This document shows, in pieces, positions 16,000-24,625 of a DNA stretch of 36,027 nucleotides; position 1 is the first letter of the stretch, and the number at the start of each line of letters is the position of its first letter. The notes under the pieces were generated by a model. It worked only from the letters and a program-made list of their open reading frames with translations. It searched no databases and was not told the DNA's origin. Origin of the DNA: Aliterella sp. RAGGC_92. GTDB lineage: Bacteria > Cyanobacteriota > Cyanobacteriia > Cyanobacteriales > Chroococcidiopsidaceae. The DNA is taken from contig JAPJOW010000006.1 of NCBI GenBank assembly GCA_030826005.1, forward strand, positions 1-36,027, read 5' to 3'. A program made the translations under genes and the position numbers.

Positions 16000-17367
16000 A
16001 TGCAACAGAGTTGGTACTGGAAGTCGCTACCTTTAGAAAATCGCACTGGTGCGGAGATTTTTGCTGCTTTATTTGGCAATGCGGAAATTTCTACCCTCTT
16101 AGAAAGCCCCTTACCCATAAAAGGCGATCGTACTCCCCTGGCTAGATATTCAATTTGTGCTGGTTCTCCCCGCATCGTCAATGGATGTCTGCAAATGGGG
16201 ACACCATCAATCGGGAAGATTTTTGCGTTTTTAGAGCAACTCCTCAACCAATCTTTAGCCCAAACCCTTAACGACTGTCCCAGCGAACTACCATTTACAG
16301 GCGGTTGGTTGGGTTGGCTGGGTTACGATGCAGCTTGGGAAATCGAAAAATTGCCCGTGCGGAGAACTGATAGTTTGCCCTTTCCCGTCGCCTATTGGTA
16401 TCAACCAGACTCTTTTGCCGTATTAGATCATGTAGAGCAAATTATCTGGTTAGCTGCGCCAAATATTAGTCAATTAGATACTCTTGCACATCAACTAAAA
16501 TCATCTCCTGCTTCCCCACTGCCTTTTGCTTCCCGAACTTCTCCTATTCGTTTTTTAACAGCACAAAGCGACTATGAAGCCGCCGTCAGACGAGCTAAAC
16601 AATATATTCAAGCTGGGGATATTTTTCAGGCTAATTTATCTGTGCGATTTGCTACTCAAACAACCGCCGATAGTTGGGAAATATACCGCACCTTACAGCA
16701 AATTAATCCTTCACCCTTTGCAAGCTATTGGCGGAGTCCCTGGGGTCAAGTAATTAGCTGCTCTCCCGAACGACTGGTACAACTACACAATAGGATTGCT
16801 CAAACAAGACCCATTGCCGGAACGCGATCGCGCGGAGCAACTACCGAACAAGATAACCAACTAGCACGAGAATTAATGGCAAATGCCAAAGAAAAGTCCG
16901 AACATATTATGTTATTAGACCTCGAACGCAATGACTTGGGGCGAGTTTGTCAGTGGGGATCGGTCAAAGTCGATGAATTACTCGTCATAGAACGCTACAG
17001 CCACGTCATGCACCTAGTAAGTAACGTAAGCGGAGTTTTACCGCCCCAAGTCTCCCCTATTGAACTAATTCGCGCCATGTTTCCTGGCGGGACGATTTCT
17101 GGTTGTCCTAAAGTCCGTTGTATGGAAATTATTGAAGAACTAGAACCCCTGCGTCGCAGCTTGTTTTATGGCTCGTGCGGTTATCTCGACTGGCGAGGTA
17201 ACTTAGACTTAAATATTTTAATTCGCACTTTACTTGTCACTCCAAGTCCCAGTGCTAACTGTGTATGGGCTCAAGTAGGCGCTGGAATTGTCGCCGATAG
17301 CGATCCCGAAACTGAATGGTACGAATCTTTGCTTAAAGCCCAAGCACAGCTTGCAGCTTTAACCTAA
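16000..17367 (+). CDS. Chorismate-utilising synthase component I (TrpE/PabB-like)
   Basis: A 455-aa enzyme of the anthranilate/aminodeoxychorismate synthase component I family. It aminates chorismate with ammonia supplied by a PabA/TrpG subunit. The C-terminal chorismate-binding domain is complete: QAGDIFQANLSVRF, SPERLV, PIAGTRSRG (about residues 271-279), ELMANAKEKSEHIMLLDLERNDLG, and FPGGTISGCPKVRCMEIIEELE. The alanine in PIAGT is the anthranilate-synthase form, whereas Escherichia coli PabB has lysine (PIKGT). However, some PabB enzymes lack that lysine, so the product is left open. The usual TrpE feedback motif LLES occurs as TLLESPLPIK near residue 33. The gene is 106 bp upstream of pipX, and the amidotransferase partner candidate is at 941-1543. 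Confidence 0.85.
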   Translation: MQQSWYWKSLPLENRTGAEIFAALFGNAEISTLLESPLPIKGDRTPLARYSICAGSPRIVNGCLQMGTPSIGKIFAFLEQLLNQSLAQTLNDCPSELPFTGGWLGWLGYDAAWEIEKLPVRRTDSLPFPVAYWYQPDSFAVLDHVEQIIWLAAPNISQLDTLAHQLKSSPASPLPFASRTSPIRFLTAQSDYEAAVRRAKQYIQAGDIFQANLSVRFATQTTADSWEIYRTLQQINPSPFASYWRSPWGQVISCSPERLVQLHNRIAQTRPIAGTRSRGATTEQDNQLARELMANAKEKSEHIMLLDLERNDLGRVCQWGSVKVDELLVIERYSHVMHLVSNVSGVLPPQVSPIELIRAMFPGGTISGCPKVRCMEIIEELEPLRRSLFYGSCGYLDWRGNLDLNILIRTLLVTPSPSANCVWAQVGAGIVADSDPETEWYESLLKAQAQLAALT

Positions 17368-17473
17368 ATAATATCTCAACTTTTATTTTCCTTTTGCTAC
17401 CAGATCGAGCTATTATCGGCTTAATCTGCCCGATTCTTTAGAGGAAAGTTGGTGCTACCTGCGTCAAGATTTG

Positions 17474-17749
17474 ATGAATACAGAAAACTATTTAACTCAT
17501 CCAACATTTGGTCTACTTTCTAGAGTTTGCATACTTGAGCAACAGCAAGAGCTATTTACGACTCTCTATGCTCAACGCTTATTTTTTTTAGTAACCCACG
17601 AACCCTCTGGAGGGGGCATGAAATTTGAATCTGTCAGCCGATCGCAAGCTCGTCTACTTTTAGAAACTCGCTTGCGCCTGCTGCGCCGTAGCGGGCAATA
17701 TCCAGAGTACGAACAATTACAAAAAATTCTCCAAAGCACCTTCCAATGA
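17474..17749 (+). CDS. pipX: PipX, NtcA coactivator and PII-binding protein
   Basis: A 91-aa regulator found only in cyanobacteria. PipX binds NtcA with 2-oxoglutarate to activate nitrogen genes, and is taken up by PII when nitrogen is plentiful. The N-terminal Tudor-like domain is well conserved, with NYLTHPTFGLL, Glu4 and Tyr32 in FTTLYAQRLFFLV matching the known PipX positions. A C-terminal helical hairpin follows (SQARLLLETRLRLLRRSGQYPEYEQLQKILQ). The ATG follows directly after an in-frame TTG, and I use the ATG because homologues start there. Its stop overlaps the pipY start by 4 bases, implying translational coupling. No perfect NtcA box was seen in its own upstream region. Confidence 0.95.
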   Translation: MNTENYLTHPTFGLLSRVCILEQQQELFTTLYAQRLFFLVTHEPSGGGMKFESVSRSQARLLLETRLRLLRRSGQYPEYEQLQKILQSTFQ

Positions 17750-18444
17750 GTCTGACGATCGCCGAACGGATTAATCAAATTCGTCAAAGTTTTCCGCCCG
17801 ATTCAGTCAAGTTAATCGCCGTCACAAAGCAAGTATCTGTAGAGGCAATGCGCGAGGCTTACGCTGCTGGAATTCGGGATTTTGGCGAAAGTCGCATTCA
17901 AGAAGCTCAAGCCAAGCAACTACAACTAGCAGACTTAACTAATATTACCTGGCACTTTATTGGCAGATTGCAAAGTAATAAAGCGAAAAAAGCAATAGAA
18001 CTATTTCAGTGGATTCACTCAGTAGATAGTCTAAAATTAGCACAGCAATTAGATAAACTTGCCCAAGAAAATCAGCGCAAACCTCAAGTGTGCTTGCAAG
18101 TGAAAATAGAAAACGAGCCTCAGAAAACCGGGTGGACTGTACCGCAACTATGGGTAGATTTACCCCAATTAGATCGCTGTAATAATTTGGTGATTTGCGG
18201 GTTAATGACAATTCCCCCGGTGGGATTAGATGAAAGTCAAACAAAAAGCGTGTTCGATCGCACTTACGCTCTGCTTAAAGAAATTCAAGCTAAAAATTGG
18301 GCGAATTTGCAGCAAATGCAGCAGCTATCTATGGGAATGTCGGACGACTACCAAATCGCGATCGCATCAGGTTCGACAATGGTACGTTTGGGCAGAATTT
18401 TGTTTGGTGAACGTCCGGTAGTACAAAAAGATTTATCGAATTAA
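17746..18444 (+). CDS. pipY: PipY, PLP-binding homeostasis protein (YggS/PROSC)
   Basis: A 232-aa single-domain TIM-barrel protein that carries pyridoxal phosphate and keeps vitamin B6 and amino-acid pools balanced, with no known catalysis. The PLP lysine lies in VKLIAVTKQVSVEAM. Other family marks are FGESRIQEAQAK, WHFIGRLQSNKAK, CGLMTIPPVG, LSMGMSDDYQIAIASGSTMVRLG and FGERP. ATGA overlap with pipX indicates coupled translation, and the pair is a functional unit in cyanobacteria. sepF begins 177 bp downstream with its own strong ribosome site. The linkage of this gene to sepF and proC is widespread in bacteria. Confidence 0.95.
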   Translation: MSLTIAERINQIRQSFPPDSVKLIAVTKQVSVEAMREAYAAGIRDFGESRIQEAQAKQLQLADLTNITWHFIGRLQSNKAKKAIELFQWIHSVDSLKLAQQLDKLAQENQRKPQVCLQVKIENEPQKTGWTVPQLWVDLPQLDRCNNLVICGLMTIPPVGLDESQTKSVFDRTYALLKEIQAKNWANLQQMQQLSMGMSDDYQIAIASGSTMVRLGRILFGERPVVQKDLSN

Positions 18445-18621
18445 TGGTTGCGTTAATTACTAACATGGGTTATTAATCTTAATAAATTCATCAACTGCCG
18501 AAAAAGGTATTTATCCGCAGAAAATTTAAAGTGTCTATTTTGGGATTTGTCCTATGGCACTTGATAAAACTTGCTTTTACAAGTTAACTAAAGGTGTGAA
18601 TCGTCAGGAGGGAAATAAACA

Positions 18622-19215
18622 GTGAACAATATTTTTTCAAAGTTGCGAGAATTTGTGGGTTTGAACGACCCTATCGAGTATGAATATGATGAGCTTGAAG
18701 ATAATGGGGATGGCTACCGCAATATGTACCAGCAAGAGCAGGTTCAATCCATGCCCGAAGAAGAACGCAACGGGCGGCGGCGGATGCGTGAAAGAATTTC
18801 CGTTGCCCCAGACAGCGCCGAAATGGGTACACCACTAAATAACGTGATTGGTATGCCAGGAACAAACAACAGCACCTATGAAGTAATCGTAATGGAACCG
18901 CGCTCCTTTGAAGAAATGCCCCAAGCAATTCAAGCATTGCGCGATCGCAAATCCGTAGTTCTCAATCTCACCATGTTAGATCCAGACCAGGCACAAAGAG
19001 CCGTAGACTTTGTTGCGGGCGGAACTTATGCGATCGACGGTCATCAAGAGCGTGTAGGGGAAAGTATATTTTTGTTCACGCCAATTTGCGTTCAAGTTAC
19101 GACTCAGTCTGGCAACATCCACGAAGCGGTACAAGCGCAAGTACGCACGGGACGCAGCACAACCCCAACTCCAGCTTGGACACCGGAATCTACCCGGATA
19201 GCCCAGTCTAGCTAA
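18622..19215 (+). CDS. sepF: Cell division protein SepF
   Basis: A 197-aa SepF/Cdv2 protein that bundles FtsZ filaments and ties the Z-ring to the membrane. The N-terminus NIFSKLREFVGL forms the amphipathic membrane-binding helix. A disordered acidic linker follows (about residues 14-75), then the conserved globular domain with YEVIVMEPRSFEEMPQAI, DRKSVVLNLTMLDPDQAQRAVDFVAGG and IFLFTPICVQV. A Thr/Pro-rich tail ends the protein. The start is GTG with a perfect AGGAGG upstream. A small inverted repeat, AACTTG...CAAGTT, lies at 18568-18585 in the leader. It is encoded between pipY and proC. Confidence 0.95.
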   Translation: MNNIFSKLREFVGLNDPIEYEYDELEDNGDGYRNMYQQEQVQSMPEEERNGRRRMRERISVAPDSAEMGTPLNNVIGMPGTNNSTYEVIVMEPRSFEEMPQAIQALRDRKSVVLNLTMLDPDQAQRAVDFVAGGTYAIDGHQERVGESIFLFTPICVQVTTQSGNIHEAVQAQVRTGRSTTPTPAWTPESTRIAQSS

Positions 19216-19311
19216 TAGTTGTTAGCAGGAGGGGCAATCAGTCCCTTATACTAATGTTTGTCCTGTCCAAAGCAGGTGAAAATAACTACTGCTCGTAAAA
19301 GGATAATTTCG

Positions 19312-20127
19312 TTGCTCGAATGCAAGCTTGGTTTAATAGGTGGCGGGGTAATGGGCGAGGCGCTGTTATCCCGCTTAATCGTTGAGCAAATTTATCAGCC
19401 CCAAGAAGTTATAGTTAGCGAAGTGCAACCGACACGCCGCCAACATTTAGCCGATCGCTATGGCGTGCAAGTAACCGCCGAAAACCAAGCTGTAGCCGAT
19501 CGCGCCTCAACAATTTTGCTGGCGATTAAACCCCAAATATTTACAGAAGTTGCCAGCGTATTAAATCAAACTTTGGCTAACAGCACTTCAAAGCCATTAA
19601 TAATCTCAATTTTGGCAGGAGTTAAGCTAAGTCAATTAGAATCAGCTTTACCGCAACTACCGATAGTTAGAGCCATGCCCAACACGCCAGCTACAGTAGG
19701 CGCAGGCATCACCGCCCTTTCGATGGGATCTCATACCACCGATCGCGATCGCCAAATAGCTAAAAAATTATTCGCGTCCGTTGGCGAAGTAGTAGAAGTA
19801 GCAGAAAACTTAATGGATGCGGTGACAGGATTATCGGGGTCAGGGCCAGCTTACGCGGCGATAATCGTTGAAGCTTTAGCCGATGGGGGCGTAAAATCGG
19901 GCTTGCCTAGAGAAATTGCCATGCAACTAACTTTAGCAACAATTAAAGGTACGGTAGAATTATTGCAAACAACGAAAATTCACCCCGCCGAACTTAAAGA
20001 TCGCGTTACAAGTCCTGGAGGAACGACAATTGCGGGAGTTGCCGAACTCGAAAGGGGCGGACTGCGATCGGCATTGATTCAAGCGGTGCAAGCAGCAACA
20101 AAGCGATCGCTCGAACTAGGTAGTTGA
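19312..20127 (+). CDS. proC: Pyrroline-5-carboxylate reductase
   Basis: A 271-aa NAD(P)H-dependent enzyme for the last step of proline synthesis. The Rossmann motif LGLIGGGVMGEALLSRL is at the N-terminus. RAMPNTPATVGAGITAL and the C-terminal signature TGLSGSGPAYAAIIVEALADGGVKSGLPRE...VTSPGGTTIAGVAELERGG are complete. The start is uncertain: I choose the TTG at 19312 because AAGGA lies eight bases upstream and homologues begin about five residues before GLIGGG. GTG at 19276 or TTG at 19258 would add 12 or 18 residues. It is the last gene of the pipX-pipY-sepF-proC row, 96 bp after sepF. Confidence 0.93.
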   Translation: MLECKLGLIGGGVMGEALLSRLIVEQIYQPQEVIVSEVQPTRRQHLADRYGVQVTAENQAVADRASTILLAIKPQIFTEVASVLNQTLANSTSKPLIISILAGVKLSQLESALPQLPIVRAMPNTPATVGAGITALSMGSHTTDRDRQIAKKLFASVGEVVEVAENLMDAVTGLSGSGPAYAAIIVEALADGGVKSGLPREIAMQLTLATIKGTVELLQTTKIHPAELKDRVTSPGGTTIAGVAELERGGLRSALIQAVQAATKRSLELGS

Positions 20128-20238
20128 CCCTCCAGCAAGTGCCGGAAATATCTAATCAAATAAATTGCCCTACAATCAATGTAGACCAAGACGCTTTGGC
20201 ACGCATTGCAAAATTTATTGCCCCTCGCCTAACTAACA

Positions 20239-22920
20239 GTGGACGTTTCCCATACCTTGCCCGAATTGGACTTAAAAAAAATATTTCCGTTTGAACTAGA
20301 TGAATTTCAACTTCAAGCGATCGCGGCTTTAAATGCTGACAAGTCGGTAGTTGTATGCGCCCCTACAGGTTCGGGCAAAACATTAATTGGCGAATATGCT
20401 ATTTATCGCGCTCTAGCCCAAAGAAAGCGAGTATTTTATACTACACCCCTCAAAGCTCTATCTAACCAAAAATTGCGCGATTTTCGCACAGTTTTTGGTG
20501 CGGACAAAGTAGGTTTATTGACGGGAGATGTTTCGATTAATCGGGAAGCGCCAATTCTTGTCATGACAACAGAGATTTTCCGCAATATGCTCTACGGTAC
20601 GCCTATCGGTGAAGTAGGTACATCAATGCAGGGCGTAGAAGCGGTAGTTTTAGATGAATGTCATTACATGAACGATCGCCAGCGCGGTACGGTTTGGGAA
20701 GAATCAATTATTTACTGTCCCAAAGAAATTCAATTAGTCGCCCTTTCTGCTACCGTTGCCAACAGCGACCAACTTACCGACTGGATTAATACAGTTCACG
20801 GGCCTACCCAACTAATTTATTCAGACTTTCGCCCCGTACCATTAGAGTTTAAGTTTTGCAATCCTAAAGGGTTATTTCCTTTACTCGAAAACGGCAAAAT
20901 TAACCCCCGCCTCCGCCCAAAACGCGGTAGCCTTGACGCTCAAAAGGCTAAAGATGCGCGACGTAATGGTATAAGACCCGAAGCACCAAGCATAATCTAC
21001 ATTCTCAATCAGTTGAGTTCTAGAGATATGCTCCCAGCTATCTACTTTATGTTCAGTCGTCGGGGTTGCGATAAAGCTGTAGAAGACTTGGGAACGCTAA
21101 CATTAGTTAATCCTTCAGAAGCCGCCGAGTTAAAGTGGCAAATCGATGAATTTTTGCAGCGCAACCCCGACGCAGGACGTTTGGGACAAGTGCAGCCCTT
21201 ATATCGCGGTATTGCCGCTCATCATGCGGGAATATTACCAGCATGGAAAGGCTTAGTTGAAGAATTGTTTCAGCAAGGGCTAATTAAAGTTGTATTTGCA
21301 ACCGAAACTCTAGCGGCGGGAATCAATATGCCCGCTCGGACAACCGTAATTTCGAGTTTATCCAAACGCACCGATCGCGGACATCGATTGTTGAATGCTT
21401 CCGAATTCCTGCAAATGGCAGGTAGAGCGGGCAGAAGGGGAATGGATAAGCGCGGCTATGTCGTCACCGTCCAAACGCCCTTTGAAGGGGCAAAAGAAGC
21501 CGCTTATCTGGCAACGGCTTCCGCCGACCCCTTAGTTAGTCAGTTTACGCCCACCTATGGCATGGTGTTGAATTTACTGCAAACTCACACTCTAGAAGAA
21601 ACTAAAGAACTTGTAGAACGCAGTTTTGGGCAGTACATCGCCAATTTATATTTAAAACCTCAATACGAAGAACTAGCGATCGTGCAAGCACAATTAGCCC
21701 AAGTTCAAGCCCAGCTTGCATCGGTAGATCCGATTGCCTTGCAAAACTACGAAAAACTGCGCCAACGCCTTAAAGTTGAAACTCAGTTACTAAAAACTCT
21801 AACTGAGCAAGCTATTGACGAGCGAGGAGAGCAATTAAGTTTAACTATTAGCTTCGCCATGACTGGCACTCTCCTTAGCCTGAAAGGCAAAAATGTTCCC
21901 ACTTCCATACCTCTCAGCGCCGTCTTAGTAGCCAAAACCCCCGGAGCGGGACAAGCGCCCTATTTAATCTGTTTGGGCGCAGACAATCGCTGGTATGTCG
22001 TTACAACTAACGATGTTGTAGATTTACACGCCGAGTTACCGCCTCTAGAAATCCAGAGCGATCTTTTGCCCCCGGTAGAAATGCCCATTAAACCCGGACA
22101 ATCGCGCCGAGGAAATCAACAATCTCAAGCAATTGCCGCTTTAATTCCTAATTCAGAGGCGATGATTCACGTTGCACCGGAAGTTTTAGCCCAACAACAG
22201 CGAGTTGTCGCCGTTACCGCCCAAATCGAAACTCATCCATTGCACGAATTAGGCAATCCAGCAACGCTTTTCAAGCGCCGCAATAAAGCAATCGAGCTAG
22301 AAGCAGACCTTACTGCCCGTCAAGCAGAATTAGAAAAGACTTCTCAACGTCACTGGGAAGAATTTTTACATCTGATTGAAATTTTGCAGAGATTTGGTTG
22401 TTTGCAAGAATTAGTTCCTACAGATTTAGGACAAATTGCTGCCGCCATTCGCGGTGACAATGAGTTGTGGATTGGACTTGCTTTAGCAAGCGGTGAATTT
22501 GATGAATTAGATCCCCACGCTTTAGCGGCGGCGGTGGCAGCCATAGTTACAGAAACACCGCGTCCCGATACCTGGGTGCGTTACACCTTATCTATCCCCG
22601 TAGAAGAAGCCCTTGCAGGCTTGCGCTCTACTCGTCGGCATTTATTTCAATTGCAACGCCGTTACAATATCGCTTTACCAATTTGGTTAGAGTACGACTT
22701 GGTGGCGCTGCTAGAACACTGGGCGCTAGGGGTAGATTGGGTCGAACTATGCAGTCACACAAGTTTAGATGAAGGTGATGTTGTCCGCCTCTTGCGCCGC
22801 ACCTTAGATTTATTGTCGCAGATCCCTTACGTTCCCCACCTGCCCGCATCATTACAACGCAATGCTTATCGCGCCGTGCAGTTAATAGATCGTTTTCCCA
22901 TCAATGAATCAGTTCAGTAA
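20239..22920 (+). CDS. Ski2-like DExH RNA helicase
   Basis: An 893-aa superfamily 2 helicase of the Ski2/Mtr4 group, related to the chloroplast helicase ISE2. Such enzymes unwind structured RNA for processing or decay. Motif I is APTGSGKT (41-48), motif II LDECHYMND (about 138), and motif III ALSATVANSDQL. The second RecA domain has HHAGILPAWKGLVEELF, VVFATETLAAGINMPART and the arginine-finger motif QMAGRAGRRGMDKRG. A long middle region with a coiled coil (QAQLAQVQAQLASVD) leads to a DSHCT-type C-terminal domain (VEEALAGLRSTRRHL ... DEGDVVRLLRRTLDLLSQI). The start is GTG. A roughly 45-codon open stretch in another frame overlaps the start and is probably chance. It lies 111 bp downstream of proC. 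Confidence 0.92.
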   Translation: MDVSHTLPELDLKKIFPFELDEFQLQAIAALNADKSVVVCAPTGSGKTLIGEYAIYRALAQRKRVFYTTPLKALSNQKLRDFRTVFGADKVGLLTGDVSINREAPILVMTTEIFRNMLYGTPIGEVGTSMQGVEAVVLDECHYMNDRQRGTVWEESIIYCPKEIQLVALSATVANSDQLTDWINTVHGPTQLIYSDFRPVPLEFKFCNPKGLFPLLENGKINPRLRPKRGSLDAQKAKDARRNGIRPEAPSIIYILNQLSSRDMLPAIYFMFSRRGCDKAVEDLGTLTLVNPSEAAELKWQIDEFLQRNPDAGRLGQVQPLYRGIAAHHAGILPAWKGLVEELFQQGLIKVVFATETLAAGINMPARTTVISSLSKRTDRGHRLLNASEFLQMAGRAGRRGMDKRGYVVTVQTPFEGAKEAAYLATASADPLVSQFTPTYGMVLNLLQTHTLEETKELVERSFGQYIANLYLKPQYEELAIVQAQLAQVQAQLASVDPIALQNYEKLRQRLKVETQLLKTLTEQAIDERGEQLSLTISFAMTGTLLSLKGKNVPTSIPLSAVLVAKTPGAGQAPYLICLGADNRWYVVTTNDVVDLHAELPPLEIQSDLLPPVEMPIKPGQSRRGNQQSQAIAALIPNSEAMIHVAPEVLAQQQRVVAVTAQIETHPLHELGNPATLFKRRNKAIELEADLTARQAELEKTSQRHWEEFLHLIEILQRFGCLQELVPTDLGQIAAAIRGDNELWIGLALASGEFDELDPHALAAAVAAIVTETPRPDTWVRYTLSIPVEEALAGLRSTRRHLFQLQRRYNIALPIWLEYDLVALLEHWALGVDWVELCSHTSLDEGDVVRLLRRTLDLLSQIPYVPHLPASLQRNAYRAVQLIDRFPINESVQ

Positions 22921-22962
22921 AGGGCATTGATAGCCACAATCTTTTACTTAATAGAGATAAAT

Positions 22963-22976
22963 GTATTGTAAGATAC
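22963..22976 (+). promoter_or_regulatory. NtcA box upstream of ammonium transporter
   Basis: The bases GTATTGTAAGATAC match the consensus GTAN8TAC exactly. A -10 candidate TGCAAT (23000-23005) lies 23 bases downstream, the distance seen in NtcA-activated promoters. Transcription would begin near 23012, leaving a 38-base leader before the GTG start. The half-site motif is expected by chance about once in 4 kb, so location and spacing carry the weight. Confidence 0.7.
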
Positions 22977-23049
22977 GGAATTGCTGTTGAACATACTGAT
23001 GCAATGGGATTCACTGCATTCAATAGATAGATGTAAAAGGTTAGATTAA

Positions 23050-24462
23050 GTGATAAAGAAAATACTGATTACAGTAGCGATCGCATTAATGCTGCTAGGC
23101 TCGGCTTCAATGTCTCCCGCATTAGCTGCACCTTTTGATGCTCAAGCGGCGGTAACGAACGCTCAAACGGCGGCAGATACAGCGTTTATGTTGATGTGTT
23201 CTGCCCTAGTTTTATTAATGACCCCAGGACTAGCTTTTTTCTACGGCGGATTTGTCCGCGATCGCAATATTTTAAATACTTTGATGATGAGCTTCTTGCT
23301 CATGGGCATAGTTGGCGTTACCTGGGTACTTTGGGGTTATAGTCTGTCTTTTGCTCCGGGACTGCCTTTTATTGGCGGCTTGCAATGGCTGGGCTTGAAT
23401 GGCGTGAGCGCGACGGCAACAACTGATTATCTAACAGGTTCGGCACCAGAGGATGTAGTTTCCTACTCGGCAACTATTCCCCACCAAACATTCATGATCT
23501 ATCAAGCAATGTTTGCAATTATTACTCCAGCGTTAATTTCTGGTGCAATTGTCGAGCGAGTTAGTTTCCGAGCTTACGCGCTATTCGTGCTGATTTGGTC
23601 AACGGTTATCTATTGCCCTCTAGCTCACATGGTCTGGGCAAAAGGTGGCTTTTTAGGCTTGTATGGCGGCATTGGCGCTCTAGATTTTGCGGGTGGTACG
23701 GTAGTACACATTAGCTCTGGAGTTTCGGCTTTAGTCGCCGCGATTGTAATTGGCCCGCGCAAAACCTATCCAAGTCAGTTAGCATCGCCTCATAATGTAC
23801 CTTTTATTTTGCTAGGTGCGGGTTTGCTGTGGTTTGGTTGGTTTGGCTTTAATGCTGGTAGTGCCTTAGCTTCTGGAAGCTTGGCGACGGTTGCTTTTGT
23901 TTCTACTAATACGGCGGCGGCGGCGGCGGCGTTGACTTGGCTAATTTTAGAAAAAGTTTTACGGGGGAAACCAACGGCGGTAGGAGTAGCTACGGGGGCG
24001 GTGGCTGGTTTGGTTGGGATTACACCTGCCGCCGGATTTGTTACGCCTCTTGCTGCCATATTAATTGGTAGTATTACGGCGGTGTGCTGCTTTTTTGCGA
24101 TTAGTTTCAAGCACAAAGTTCAAATTGACGACTCTTTAGATACTTTTCCCGTACATGGTGTGGGCGGTACGGTAGGAGCAATTTTAACCGGGATTTTTGC
24201 TACCGTTGAAGTCAATGAATTTGGTAAAGATGGACTGCTGCGCGGTAACTTTAACCTCATTTTACTGCAATTAGCAGCGATCGCTGTTGCCTATATTTTT
24301 GCTGGCGTTGGCACGTTTGTAATTCTCAAAGTTCTTGATGCTACCGTCGGATTGCGTCTTTCCGCCGAGGAAGAATACCAAGGTATGGATATCAACGAAC
24401 ACGGTGAAGAAGGCTATGGAGAAGAATTTGCTGGGGGCCTAAGTATCAAGCAAAATTCTTAG
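23050..24462 (+). CDS. amt: Ammonium transporter (Amt family)
   Basis: A 470-aa Amt/MEP/Rh channel for ammonium uptake at the plasma membrane. A cleavable signal-like N-terminus ends near SPALAAP. Eleven transmembrane helices can be placed from FMLMCSALVLLMTPGLAFFYGG to VGTFVILKVLDATVGLRL. The twin pore histidines are in VVHISSGVSAL and FPVHGVGGTVGAI, and the family signature DFAGGTVVHISSG is intact. The cytoplasmic tail has EEEYQGMDINEHGEEGYG, the region that responds to PII (GlnK-type) binding in other Amt proteins. The start is GTG with AAAGG upstream. Control by NtcA is inferred from the box at 22963-22976. It is convergent with a second Amt gene. Confidence 0.95.
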   Translation: MIKKILITVAIALMLLGSASMSPALAAPFDAQAAVTNAQTAADTAFMLMCSALVLLMTPGLAFFYGGFVRDRNILNTLMMSFLLMGIVGVTWVLWGYSLSFAPGLPFIGGLQWLGLNGVSATATTDYLTGSAPEDVVSYSATIPHQTFMIYQAMFAIITPALISGAIVERVSFRAYALFVLIWSTVIYCPLAHMVWAKGGFLGLYGGIGALDFAGGTVVHISSGVSALVAAIVIGPRKTYPSQLASPHNVPFILLGAGLLWFGWFGFNAGSALASGSLATVAFVSTNTAAAAAALTWLILEKVLRGKPTAVGVATGAVAGLVGITPAAGFVTPLAAILIGSITAVCCFFAISFKHKVQIDDSLDTFPVHGVGGTVGAILTGIFATVEVNEFGKDGLLRGNFNLILLQLAAIAVAYIFAGVGTFVILKVLDATVGLRLSAEEEYQGMDINEHGEEGYGEEFAGGLSIKQNS

Positions 24463-24557
24463 TCTCTTTAGTCGATCGACTTTTGCTAAAACGTAAAGCT
24501 CAAACAAAACTTTGCTTTTTTGAGACTACGAAAAATTGTTTAGTTATATAAAAATCA

Positions 24558-24594
24558 AAGCTGCCTGTAAAAATTGTATTTTTACAGGCAGCTT
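24558..24594. terminator. 16-bp perfect hairpin between convergent amt genes
   Basis: The arms 24558-24573 and 24579-24594 are exact reverse complements (outer part AAGCTGCCTGTAAAAA) with a 5-base loop TTGTA. The inner ends are five A and five T, so on either strand the stem carries a U-rich side. No additional T-run follows. It lies midway between the two stops and probably acts as a shared, two-way transcription barrier. Confidence 0.75.
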
Positions 24595-24625
24595 CAATCT
24601 AATTAAGGTACTATCAAGTATTTAT

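Noticed and set aside
18568..18585. AACTTG/CAAGTT inverted repeat before sepF
   Set aside because: Only 6-bp arms and no T-run; too weak to call an operator or a terminator.
20160..20292. Roughly 45-codon frame across the helicase start
   Set aside because: It overlaps the helicase N-terminus in another frame and no homology is recognised; kept as chance.
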